Below are positions 6,696-14,649 of a stretch of DNA of 14,731 bases, piece by piece. The stretch spans positions 1-14,731 of the forward strand of contig JBDNFP010000212.1 of the NCBI GenBank assembly GCA_041689775.1, in the 5' to 3' direction. This stretch comes from JBDNFP01 sp041689775. GTDB taxonomy: Bacteria > Bacteroidota > Bacteroidia > Cytophagales > Spirosomataceae. The translations under genes and the position numbers were made by a program. Each line of letters begins with the position of its first letter. Position 1 is the stretch's first letter. The notes under the pieces are model-generated. The model did not search any database and had not been told where the DNA came from. It saw only the letters and a list, made by a program, of their open reading frames with translations.

Positions 6696-6711
6696 CTTTC
6701 CTCCTTTGAAA

Positions 6712-9066
6712 TCATTCAGAACGTAAACTCTGCACCGGATTCATCAATGCAGCCCTTATTGACTGGAACGAAACCGTCAGCAACGCCACCAACAGTGCGG
6801 ATACTCCTGAAACAATGAATATCCACCAGGGAATCTCGATCCGGTAGGTATAGTTTTGCAGCCATTCATGCAGAAAGTACCAGGCAATGGGCGAGGCGAT
6901 CAGGCAGGCTACACCAATCAGGTAGACATATTCTTTGGATAACATGACTAAAATACTGGATAAATCGGCACCCAGAACTTTGCGTACACCGATTTCCTTT
7001 GTCCGGCGCTCTGCGGTATAGGCGGCCAAGCCAAAAAGTCCCAGGCAGGAGATGAAAATAGTCAGGATGGCAAAGGCGCTAATGAGGTTTCCGATTCGCT
7101 CTTCGCTGACAAACTTTTTATTGTATTCATCATCCACAAACTTGTAAGTAAAGGGATAATCCGGAGCCATGAATTCGAAGATGCTTTTAGTTTTGGACAG
7201 GGCGTCCTGTACGTTTACTCCCTTCTGAAATCGAAGATTGAGTACCGCCCGGTGATCCTTATCAAAGAAAACGCCGGTTGGCCGGACATTCTCATAGGGC
7301 GAATCCATCAGTACATCTTCAATCACCCCGATGACATGATAGGTTTTACCCCAGTACTGTACCTCCCCACCTAGGGAGTTAGTCAGGTTCATCATCTTCA
7401 CCGCTGATTCATTTAGCAGTACCGCCGAACTATCAGTGGCAAATTCCCTCGAAAATCCTCGCCCTGACTTGATCCTAATCCCAAAGGTTTCCAGGTAATC
7501 ATAATCCGTCCCAATCGTCACCAAGCCTATCCCTTTATTATCCCCGTAGCCTACCTCATTCACATTCCTGATTTCGGTAATTGAAGCCTGTGTTCCCGAG
7601 ATGCCACTGACGAAGCCGGAATTCAAAAGTTCGTTCCGGAGTAAGGCTTCCTTACTTTGCAGTTCTGCCGAAAAATCAGTCATGATCAGGTTATTACGCT
7701 CATAGCCAACCGACCGATCTTTGGTATAATCCAGCTGCCGGCCGATCACCAGTACACTGATGATTAATAAGATGGAAATAGTAAACTGCACTGCTACGAG
7801 TACTTTGCGGGGAATACCCGCATTCTTTCCCAGCCTTACCGTTCCTTTCAGTACCCGAACCGGCTGGAAACCTGACAGATAAAAAGCCGGATATAGGCCA
7901 GCTGCCATACCGGTAAAGAACGTAATACCAAGGCCAATGAGCCAGGGAGAAGGGCGATTAAAAGGAAGTGCCAAACTTTTGTCGGTTAGGGTATTAAACC
8001 ATGGAAGCATTAGAAATACCAACAATACCGCCAAAGCAAAGGCGAGCAAGGCAAGCAGATTAGACTCCCCCAGAAAATGCCAGATCAATTTTCTACGGGA
8101 GGAGCCAAGGGCTTTGCGAATACCAACTTCTTTGGCCCGCTTTTCTGAGCGAGCCGTGGACAGATTAATGAAATTGATGCAGGCAATGAGCATCACAAAG
8201 CCCGCAACCCACAAAAATATCCGGACGTAGTCAATAAGCCCACCCGCTATTTTCCCGTTCTCAAACTTACTGCGCAGACGCCAATCCTTCATGGCGTGGA
8301 GCATGAGCGTTTGGTCAATAGTTTCGTCTTTTGTGCTGAGAAAACGCTCCACCTTCTTCAAAGCCTGATCGGCCGTTACATTGGGCTTTACCTGAATGTA
8401 GGTTTTGACCACATTATTGCCCCAATTATCTGATAGAGTTAGGTAAAATTCATCAAGAATTGGTTTTAGACTGTACGGTAAAATGCAGTCAAATTTGAAA
8501 GTAGAGTTATCGGGTACGTCGGCCAGAACACCCGTTACCTTTACGTCTATTTCGTTATTGAAACGGATGATTTTCCCAATTGGATTTTCCTCACCGAAAA
8601 TAACCACTGACGTTTTTTTACTCAACACAATAGATCGGGGGTCTGCCAGAGCCGATGCCGCTGAGCCCTTCAACAAGGGAAAGCTGAACATGTCCAGAAA
8701 TTCAGCATCCGCAAAAATAGTCTCCTGATAGACCTTGTTTTCTCCGGCGGCCAGCAGCCGTGTATCGTTCCAGTCTACCCGGCAGGTATAGTCAATATCG
8801 GGATACGTTTCCAATAATGATTCGGCCAATGGATAGGGAGTGTTGGGCGTCACAAAAACCTTCCCATCCCGATCCGAACTCTTGTTGACTTGGTAGATTA
8901 AATCATGGTTTTCATGAAATTGATCGTAAGTAAGTTCGTCGTAGGCCCACATGGCCGCCAAAAAACTGCACGCCATACCGATACTAAGCCCGGCAATATT
9001 CAGGGCTGAGTACCCTTTATTTTTCCAAAGGCTTCGAAAAGTAATTTTTAAGTAGTTGGTTATCAT
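6712..9066 (-). CDS. FtsX/MacB-type ABC transporter permease, third copy
   Basis: This is a permease of 784 residues from ATG 9064-9066, beginning MITNYLKITFRSLWKNKGYS. An in-frame ATG at 9099 adds 11 residues (MPSSFPPHINA) read from a pyrimidine-rich leader and is not supported by the paralogues. Helix 1 spans about 19-41. The first core, 45-280, carries NPIGKIIRF near 161-169. The first FtsX domain has SEKRAKEVGIRKALGSS at 307-323 and LYPAFYLSGFQPVRVLKG at 391-408. The second core is followed by the C-terminal FtsX domain with ERRTKEIGVRKVLGAD at 686-701 and NPVQSLRSE. It is the most divergent of the three at its C-terminal motif (ERRTK, NPVQ). An ATPase partner must come from elsewhere. 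Upstream it has the complete palindrome plus TGGCAY layout, so it is the copy with the clearest promoter, with a leader of about 60-70 bases. Confidence 0.93.
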   Translation of the reverse strand: MITNYLKITFRSLWKNKGYSALNIAGLSIGMACSFLAAMWAYDELTYDQFHENHDLIYQVNKSSDRDGKVFVTPNTPYPLAESLLETYPDIDYTCRVDWNDTRLLAAGENKVYQETIFADAEFLDMFSFPLLKGSAASALADPRSIVLSKKTSVVIFGEENPIGKIIRFNNEIDVKVTGVLADVPDNSTFKFDCILPYSLKPILDEFYLTLSDNWGNNVVKTYIQVKPNVTADQALKKVERFLSTKDETIDQTLMLHAMKDWRLRSKFENGKIAGGLIDYVRIFLWVAGFVMLIACINFINLSTARSEKRAKEVGIRKALGSSRRKLIWHFLGESNLLALLAFALAVLLVFLMLPWFNTLTDKSLALPFNRPSPWLIGLGITFFTGMAAGLYPAFYLSGFQPVRVLKGTVRLGKNAGIPRKVLVAVQFTISILLIISVLVIGRQLDYTKDRSVGYERNNLIMTDFSAELQSKEALLRNELLNSGFVSGISGTQASITEIRNVNEVGYGDNKGIGLVTIGTDYDYLETFGIRIKSGRGFSREFATDSSAVLLNESAVKMMNLTNSLGGEVQYWGKTYHVIGVIEDVLMDSPYENVRPTGVFFDKDHRAVLNLRFQKGVNVQDALSKTKSIFEFMAPDYPFTYKFVDDEYNKKFVSEERIGNLISAFAILTIFISCLGLFGLAAYTAERRTKEIGVRKVLGADLSSILVMLSKEYVYLIGVACLIASPIAWYFLHEWLQNYTYRIEIPWWIFIVSGVSALLVALLTVSFQSIRAALMNPVQSLRSE

Positions 9067-9129
9067 GGCATTTATGTGAGGAGGAAAGGAGGATGGCAAA
9101 AAGGGCTTTCGTTCTGCCTTATTGCCTTC

Positions 9130-9145
9130 TAAAAAATCTATGCCA
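9130..9145 (-). promoter_or_regulatory. Sigma-54-like -24/-12 element of the third permease
   Basis: The minus strand reads TGGCATAGATTTTTTA, 79 bp before the chosen ATG at 9066. It matches the element at 3419-3434 except at two positions. As there, the -24 box is good and the -12 box lacks the usual GC. Placement relative to the palindrome at 9200-9213 (54 bp) supports a real promoter. The sigma factor is inferred. Confidence 0.5.
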
Positions 9146-9160
9146 CCTAACTACATCTAC

Positions 9161-9180
9161 TCATTATCAGTATTTTATAG
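9161..9180. promoter_or_regulatory. Second copy of the conserved AT-rich promoter block
   Basis: The plus strand reads TCATTATCAGTATTTTATAG, 17 of 20 bases shared with 3449-3468. It lies 15 bp upstream of the TGGCAT box on the transcribed strand. Confidence 0.4.
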
Positions 9181-9199
9181 TTCTTTTAATGTAAGAACT

Positions 9200-9213
9200 G
9201 TCCACTTTCGGAC
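9200..9213. promoter_or_regulatory. Palindromic operator-like site GTCC-ACTTTC-GGAC
   Basis: The half-sites GTCC and GGAC are exact, and the spacer differs from the site at 3488-3501. On the transcribed strand it reads GTCCGAAAGTGGAC. Conserved half-sites with a changed centre are what a dimeric regulator would leave. About 10-15 bases further upstream both loci carry a similar GATC-rich stretch ending in CAGAT, possibly a second, weaker site. Confidence 0.5.
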
Positions 9214-9582
9214 GGTGGATGATCGCTGGCGAACAGATGCAAAAAGGAGGCAGGCACCCATTTCCGCCACCTACCCTTGTTACAAAATTCGGTTAATTAC
9301 AGGAAAGCTAGTTTACTATTAACTGGACTTGTTCGTGAAAAATATTTTCTATCAAAATCTAGTAAAAATGTCAGTCTGAGCCCAGTCGAAAACCACCGAG
9401 CAAGAGGTCTTCGACCGCCAGGCGGCCCTGTCCGCTCAAACTGACATTATGCATAATACAGGTGTATTTTTATTTAAAAATTACGTGCTGATTTTTGTGA
9501 TCAAGCCTTGTTACTATTGACGATCTGTGGTGTGTGAATTACGGTTACGAGTAGACCAAAACTGTGCTTTCCTTTTTGGTCT
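9214..9582. other. Divergent intergenic region
   Basis: This gap separates the minus-strand permease promoter from the plus-strand esterase. I see no coding remnant in it. It holds the palindromic repeat at 9367-9448 and otherwise AT-rich sequence that should contain the esterase promoter. No convincing Bacteroidota -33/-7 pair was found: TTTG at 9494-9497 and TACTATTG at 9512-9519 are only 14 bp apart. Confidence 0.6.
9367..9448. repeat. 82-bp imperfect palindrome, REP-like intergenic element
   Basis: The outer arms AATGTCAGTCTGAGC (9367-9381) and GCTCAAACTGACATT (9434-9448) pair at 14 of 15 positions. The inner arms GTCGAAAACC (9385-9394) and GGTCTTCGAC (9406-9415) pair at 9 of 10. The right side has about 18 extra bases, including a small CGCC-AGG-CGG motif. 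The CTGAGC and GTCGAA words are, from memory, common in dispersed palindromes of Bacteroidota genomes. It lies between divergent genes, so it is not a simple transcription terminator. Confidence 0.7.
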
Positions 9583-10491
9583 ATGACAAAATTCAAGCTA
9601 TGTATCGTTCTTCTGTTGGTGGCTGGTAGTAGTAAGGCTCAGCAGATTATCCCACTGTACGCCGGTCCGATCCCCAATGCTACCTCCTACGCCATGCAGG
9701 AAATCGTCTCCGAGAAAGACGGAAGAATCAGCTGGTACCAAAAGGTATCCAAACCTACCCTCACCCTGTTTCTACCGACCAAAGAAAAAGCCAACGGGGC
9801 CGCCGTAGTCATCTTTCCGGGGGGCGGCTATTCGGGAGAAAGTTATGACGCGGAAGGCCTTCGAATCGCCGAAACGTTGATCAACCACGGGGTAGCGGCC
9901 TTTGTGGTCAAGTACCGGCTACCCAGCGACTCCATTATGGTGGATAAAAGCATCGGGCCGCTGCAAGATGCTCAGCGGGCGATTCAGGTAGTCCGGGAGC
10001 GGGCCACTGAATGGGGGATCCAACCGGATAAAATCGGGGTTATGGGCTTTTCGGCGGGTGGACATTTAGCTTCTACGGTAGGTACTCACTTTACCGATTC
10101 GCTGATCGAAAACCCGAATAAAACCAGCTTACGGCCCGATTTCATGATTCTGGTGTATCCGGTCATTTCCATGAGTGAGGCGCTCGCGCACAAAGGATCG
10201 AGAACGAATTTGCTGGGCAAGACTCCTACCCCTGCTCAAATCGAACGGTTTTCGAACGAGCTGCACGTGACCACCCAAACCCCACCCACCTACCTGACGC
10301 ATTCGGGCGACGATACCGTGGTGGACGTGGATAACAGCATCGCTTTCTACGAAGCCCTTCGACACCACAAGGTACCCGCCGAGATGCACCTCTACCCGAC
10401 TGGTAACCATGGGTTTGTTCTGAAACTTCCTACGGAGGAGTGGATGGTGCCGTTGTTTACGTGGATGAAGGGGAATGAGTGGGTGAGGTAA
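9583..10491 (+). CDS. Secreted alpha/beta-hydrolase, acetyl-xylan-esterase-like
   Basis: This is an exported serine hydrolase of 302 residues. A signal peptide is clear at 1-19 (MTKFK, a hydrophobic core, then SSKA before QQ), suggesting a periplasmic or outer-surface location. The catalytic parts are the oxyanion-hole loop PGGGY at 79-83, the nucleophile elbow GFSAG at 155-159 (Ser157), SGDDTVVDVDNS near 241-252 supplying the acid (Asp243 or Asp244), and NHGF with His276. This arrangement is that of the BD-FAE/Axe-like esterase group, which often removes acetyl groups from plant polysaccharides; the actual substrate is inferred, not shown. The length is normal and no residue is missing. It lies 145 bp before the next gene on the same strand, is visibly richer in G and C than that gene, and is probably its own unit. 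Confidence 0.88.
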   Translation: MTKFKLCIVLLLVAGSSKAQQIIPLYAGPIPNATSYAMQEIVSEKDGRISWYQKVSKPTLTLFLPTKEKANGAAVVIFPGGGYSGESYDAEGLRIAETLINHGVAAFVVKYRLPSDSIMVDKSIGPLQDAQRAIQVVRERATEWGIQPDKIGVMGFSAGGHLASTVGTHFTDSLIENPNKTSLRPDFMILVYPVISMSEALAHKGSRTNLLGKTPTPAQIERFSNELHVTTQTPPTYLTHSGDDTVVDVDNSIAFYEALRHHKVPAEMHLYPTGNHGFVLKLPTEEWMVPLFTWMKGNEWVR

Positions 10492-10636
10492 GGGTATTTA
10501 CAACTATTTTTCGCCTCATTGCTAAGCATGGCTTTGCTAATTTCGAATATTCACAAGCGGGCCTGTGAAACAGAGGGACAAGTTTCATCCTACCCAATTA
10601 TAGTAAATAACCCTACTCGATAGAAATAGTGATCCT

Positions 10637-12178
10637 ATGAAAAAATACATTCTGTTCTTTATTTTGATATGCTTTTCCAAAATTCTTGTTTTTGCACAAA
10701 AACAAGAATTAATTTCAAAGAATTATACTTACAACACACTTTCACCTTATCAAAAATCTTTGCTCGAAGATATGATAGCATTAGATTTTCCGAAGGATTC
10801 CGAAATATCAAACTCATTATCGGATCGTGCTAGTATACGAAATATCACCCGGTTAGCGGAAGCCCTTTTGTTTAGAAACCAAAGCGGTGACAAAGAAAAT
10901 GCCATCACAATTCTGAAATGGGTTTTAAAGTACCAGTATCAGGATGAAAAAAGCCGCTATTACGGCATGTGGCAAACCAATGCTGTCAATGATCGATTAG
11001 ATCAAAATTGGCGTGAATTCATTGGATGCGATTTGATTATTATTTATCATTATTACAAGAATACTTTGCCTGCCGAAGTGGTAGAAGCTATCGAAATAGG
11101 CTTGGTACATGCCGCCAAAGGAGCAATGAAGAGGGATGTTACGCCTTATTACAGCAACATTTCCATCATGAGTGCTTTTTTGATGGAATATGTAGGTACC
11201 TGTTTCAAAAGCGATGAACTAAAACAGGCTGGCTTGAAAAAAGCAAAAGAAATTTTCGATTTATACCAGTCAAACGGTTCATTTAGCGAGTATAATTCGC
11301 CTACGTATTACGGTGTCACTCTCATCGGAATAGCTTTGTGGCGGGAAATGGCTTTTTCCGAAGAAATGAAAAGGATGGGCCGAAGCCTTGAAAAGGCGCT
11401 TTGGAATGAAACAGCCACGCTCTACAACGCCAATTTACGAAATATGGTGGGGCCCTATTTCAGAGCGTACGGCATGGATATGCAGAAATACAATGCCATC
11501 ATCGGGCTCTGGATTGCAGTGGCGTTGGATAACGAGAAGCTTGCCCCCATTCCTGGGATCAAGGGTGAAAAGAATGGCGAAATGAGTAACCTCACTCCTA
11601 TTTTCCACTTAGGACTTTCTATCCCTAAAGGAGATTTGGCCGAGTTTAAGTCATTTTCAAAATCCCGACATATTTTCAAAATCGTACCGAATACGTATAC
11701 GGGCGACACGCTCAAAAAGGTGACACATCAGATTGAGAAAGATTGGATGATGGGAGGACTCTGGGGTAATCGCAGAAAATGGGGCCAAATTAAGTCAGGA
11801 ACCATCCATTGGAAAACGGCTGATGAAAGTATTGGCTGGTTATTAGTTCCGAGCAATGCAAGAACAAATGTCAAAGTGAGTAAAAAACATATGGGTATAT
11901 ATTTGGCAGATACTGAAACCAAAGAAATAGAACTATTTGTCTATTCAAAACAGACTTCACTTGATAATTTTACTGATAAAATATGGAAATTATCAACTAT
12001 TGATTTGGCCATAAACACGAGTCTAAAACGAAGTGTTATCGAAAAGGGAAAACCCGAACTATTGAAGCAAGTTAGTGAGGACAAAAGCGAATACCCATTT
12101 ATCACCCGGGTAGTGTACGAGGTGCCAGCAAACTGGGATGTAGAGAAACCTTTGTTAGAAATAACGCCTAAAAAATAA
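10637..12178 (+). CDS. Exported protein of unknown function, helical toroid-like with beta-rich tail
   Basis: The protein has 513 residues with a signal peptide at 1-20 (MKKY, hydrophobic core, FA before QKQ). Residues about 65-300 look mostly helical and carry short aromatic-rich motifs: YYGMWQTNAVNDRLDQNWRE at 108-127, followed by FIGCD; YYSNISIM at 171-178; EYNSPTYYGVTL at 218-229; and GPYFRAYGMDMQKY at 272-285. From about 360 on, the sequence alternates in a strand-like way. Helices first and a beta sandwich after is the plan of several polysaccharide lyases and heparinase-like proteins. I do not recognise the family well enough to claim that activity. Similar motif strings occur, as I recall, in uncharacterised Planctomycetes and fungal proteins. 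Codon use is AT-rich. The next gene starts 31 bp downstream, so the two probably form an operon. Confidence 0.85.
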   Translation: MKKYILFFILICFSKILVFAQKQELISKNYTYNTLSPYQKSLLEDMIALDFPKDSEISNSLSDRASIRNITRLAEALLFRNQSGDKENAITILKWVLKYQYQDEKSRYYGMWQTNAVNDRLDQNWREFIGCDLIIIYHYYKNTLPAEVVEAIEIGLVHAAKGAMKRDVTPYYSNISIMSAFLMEYVGTCFKSDELKQAGLKKAKEIFDLYQSNGSFSEYNSPTYYGVTLIGIALWREMAFSEEMKRMGRSLEKALWNETATLYNANLRNMVGPYFRAYGMDMQKYNAIIGLWIAVALDNEKLAPIPGIKGEKNGEMSNLTPIFHLGLSIPKGDLAEFKSFSKSRHIFKIVPNTYTGDTLKKVTHQIEKDWMMGGLWGNRRKWGQIKSGTIHWKTADESIGWLLVPSNARTNVKVSKKHMGIYLADTETKEIELFVYSKQTSLDNFTDKIWKLSTIDLAINTSLKRSVIEKGKPELLKQVSEDKSEYPFITRVVYEVPANWDVEKPLLEITPKK

Positions 12179-12209
12179 CATTTATAAAAAATTTACACTT
12201 CAAAAAGTA

Positions 12210-14456
12210 ATGAACAACCGATTAACTAAAATAGCCACTTTCTCCACGGCGATACTTTCCATTTTTATCATGGGCGCTGGTTTAATCGCCTACGACGAGC
12301 TTACATTTTCTCCTAAGGACTATCAAGTAGAAGAGGGATTCGAGCTAAGCTTAATCGCCGCCGAGCCCTTTTTGAAAGCACCGGTTAGCATCGACTTTGA
12401 CAATAAGGGACGGATATGGACCGTAGAAATGATTGGATATATGCCTAATCTGGAAGGCATCGGTGAAGATGTATCGAATGGCCGAATTTCTATTTTAGAA
12501 GATTTGGACAACGACGGTGTGATTGACCATTCGAAGGTATTTTTGGATCAACTCGTTCTGCCCCGTGCCTTGGCTCATGTATACGGCGGACTCTTGTACG
12601 TTGATGGGCCAAAGCTTTGGTTCGTAGAAATTAAAAACGATAAGCCGGGTAAAAAAACGTTGGTTGATCATGAATATGCCGAGGGCGGTAATGTGGAACA
12701 TTCCTCCAATGGATTGATGATGAATATTGATAACTGGATCTACAATTCAAATTATAATTTCAGGTACAGACTCAAAAACGGGAAATGGTTAAAAGAGCCT
12801 ACTTCTTACCGTGGTCAGTGGGGCATTACAAAAGATAATTTTGGACGATTGTATTACAATAGTAATGCCACCCAACTGAAAAGCGACTATGTATTGCCTA
12901 ACAAAGCGATTCAAAATAAGTACTTTAAACCTACCCTGGCTGAAAACCAAAAAATAGCGAGTGATCGCGTGTTCCCTATTCATCAAACATCGGTAAACCG
13001 AGGCTACCAAAAAGGGGTATTGGATAAAGAGGGGCTTTTGATTGATGTGACGGCTGCCTGCGGGCCTTTGGTGTATAGAGGTGGCGCTTTCCCCGATCAA
13101 TACAATCAGAATGCGTTTACTTGTGCTCCGGAAGCCAACCTGATCAAACGGAATATTTTGACTTTTACCGATACCCGAATTTCGGCCAAACAGGCCACCG
13201 AAGGCAAAGAGTTTATTGCCTCGACGGACGAGGGTTTCCGTCCGGTCAACTTATTCAATGGCCCCGATGGCGCCATGTACGTGGTGGACATGCACCGGGG
13301 AATCATTCAACACAAAGCCTATATCTCACAGTACCTTACCGAACAGTTGGGCCTCAAAAAACTGGATACCTTACAGAACGCGGGACGTATTTTGAAGATA
13401 ACCAACAAAGCAGGCAAACCCAACGCCGTTTCGGACTTGTCGAAGGCTTCGACGAAGGAATTGGTGGCCATGCTAAGTCATCCAAACGGGTGGGTACGAG
13501 ACCGTGCTCAACAAATTTTGATCCAAAAGAAAGACCTTTCCATCGTAAAGGAGCTAACGAGTTTGGCCAAAACGAGTAATGAGTACTTAACGGCCGTTCA
13601 TGCGCTCTATGTGCTCGATGGCCTAAATTCGCTTACGTATAGCTCATTGTCCTCCATTATAAACCAGTCTGAACAACCCGAAACTAGTGCACACGCACTC
13701 GGACTGTTAGAACGATTTGCTACGGTTCAAAATGTACCAAGCATGAAGGTACTGTCCTCTCAGATCCTGGCTAAGAACAACACAACGCTTGACCTCTATC
13801 TGTCCATGTCATTGCGTCCCTGGCTTACCGTATCGGAGGCTACTTTTTTACCTATTCTATCGGCTATTGACAAAAAATACGCTACACAAAGACTATTTCA
13901 GGAGGCCATCGTGAGTAGTTTGGAAGGGAAAGAAGCGAAATACCTCACGACCATGAATCCCAGCGACCAGCTGAAAAGAACGTTAAATATAGCCCTAGTT
14001 AACCATCAGAAGAAGGAGCTAAATCCAATTTTTGTAAAGCAGACAAACACACTGGATGCACGTACCAAAGGCTTGCAATTGTACAGAAGTATTTGTGGTG
14101 CCTGTCATGGGGCCGATGGAAAAGGGATACAGGACTTGGCCCCGCCCCTCAAAGGTTCTGAATACATCGACGGCTCCATGAAACGCCTGGCCTCCATCAT
14201 CTTGCATGGCATCAGCGGCCCGATTCATGTCGATGGAAAGCTTTATACATTGAACAACGACATGCCCGGATTGGTAAACAATAGTGATATTTCGGACCAG
14301 GATATTGCCGATATCATCAAATTTACTCAAAATGCTTTTGTCAAATCACCAAAAGGAATCGCCCTGGACGACATAAAAAAGATGAGGGCCAGAAAACCTG
14401 CGGGTAGTGGTGTATTCGATGAAAATCAACTTTTGGAGACTGATTTTGAAAAATAA
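12210..14456 (+). CDS. PVC-type haem-binding protein: dehydrogenase-like propeller with C-terminal cytochrome c
   Basis: The protein has 748 residues. An N-terminal hydrophobic segment at about 8-27 exports or anchors it, and there is no lipobox cysteine. Residues about 38-400 match the membrane-bound dehydrogenase-type beta-propeller (sorbosone-dehydrogenase-like): APVSIDFDNKGRIWTVEM near 57-74, an EF-hand-like loop DLDNDGVID at 98-106, NGPDGAMYVVDMHRGIIQHK at 350-369, and AGRILKI. Residues about 415-610 look like short paired helices (HEAT-like). Residues 621-711 form a cytochrome c domain: CGACH at 629-633 (covalent haem and its histidine ligand) and Met685 in NNDMPG as the likely axial ligand. 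It probably oxidises an organic substrate in the periplasm and passes electrons to the haem. The substrate is unknown. Such proteins are abundant in Planctomycetes and Bacteroidota. It is the last gene before a hairpin. Confidence 0.9.
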   Translation: MNNRLTKIATFSTAILSIFIMGAGLIAYDELTFSPKDYQVEEGFELSLIAAEPFLKAPVSIDFDNKGRIWTVEMIGYMPNLEGIGEDVSNGRISILEDLDNDGVIDHSKVFLDQLVLPRALAHVYGGLLYVDGPKLWFVEIKNDKPGKKTLVDHEYAEGGNVEHSSNGLMMNIDNWIYNSNYNFRYRLKNGKWLKEPTSYRGQWGITKDNFGRLYYNSNATQLKSDYVLPNKAIQNKYFKPTLAENQKIASDRVFPIHQTSVNRGYQKGVLDKEGLLIDVTAACGPLVYRGGAFPDQYNQNAFTCAPEANLIKRNILTFTDTRISAKQATEGKEFIASTDEGFRPVNLFNGPDGAMYVVDMHRGIIQHKAYISQYLTEQLGLKKLDTLQNAGRILKITNKAGKPNAVSDLSKASTKELVAMLSHPNGWVRDRAQQILIQKKDLSIVKELTSLAKTSNEYLTAVHALYVLDGLNSLTYSSLSSIINQSEQPETSAHALGLLERFATVQNVPSMKVLSSQILAKNNTTLDLYLSMSLRPWLTVSEATFLPILSAIDKKYATQRLFQEAIVSSLEGKEAKYLTTMNPSDQLKRTLNIALVNHQKKELNPIFVKQTNTLDARTKGLQLYRSICGACHGADGKGIQDLAPPLKGSEYIDGSMKRLASIILHGISGPIHVDGKLYTLNNDMPGLVNNSDISDQDIADIIKFTQNAFVKSPKGIALDDIKKMRARKPAGSGVFDENQLLETDFEK

Positions 14457-14497
14457 AATCAGTCTAAGTAAAGCAGGCTATTAGTTATTTGGCTTAG

Positions 14498-14533
14498 TGG
14501 ATAAGGGGAGATACTGCTATCTCCCCTTATCCA
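14498..14533 (+). terminator. Hairpin terminator after the haem-protein gene
   Basis: A perfect 16-bp stem (14498-14513 with 14518-14533; core GGATAAGGGGAGAT) closes a CTGC tetraloop, 42 bp after the stop codon. Only a weak T-rich stretch follows, so intrinsic termination is likely but not textbook. The stem is symmetric and could also block readthrough from the insertion sequence on the other strand. Confidence 0.7.
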
Positions 14534-14612
14534 TCAGTTCTTCGTAGTCTCACACAACCTATGCAGGTACTTAATTTCCAGGAAATATTATTTTATAAAA
14601 CGGAGGGTAAAA

Positions 14613-14639
14613 CCCATTCATCGCTTTTGCGTGGATGGG
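14613..14639 (-). repeat. Subterminal imperfect hairpin of the IS200/IS605 element
   Basis: On the tnpA strand CCCATCCACGC and GCGATGAATGGG pair around AAAA with one mismatch and one bulged A. It lies 10 bp beyond the tnpA stop codon. TnpA enzymes of this family recognise such imperfect hairpins near each end of the element, so its position and shape support the element call. Confidence 0.65.
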
Positions 14640-14649
14640 ATGTAAGCGA

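Noticed and set aside
9122..9322. 66-codon plus-strand ORF
   Set aside because: It runs across the minus-strand promoter element, AT block and palindrome and shows no family resemblance.
9494..9519. Bacteroidota-type -33/-7 promoter for the esterase (TTTG and TACTATTG)
   Set aside because: The 14-bp gap is too short for this promoter class, and the -7 box has a mismatch.
10492..10636. Possible terminator hairpin after the esterase
   Set aside because: Only short stems (AAGC-ATG-GCTT, CCTGT-GAA-ACAG) were found, with no T tract. They are too weak to call.
13121..13579. 152-codon plus-strand ORF inside the haem-protein gene
   Set aside because: It is a shifted frame of a gene with clear domains throughout and has no plausible start context.
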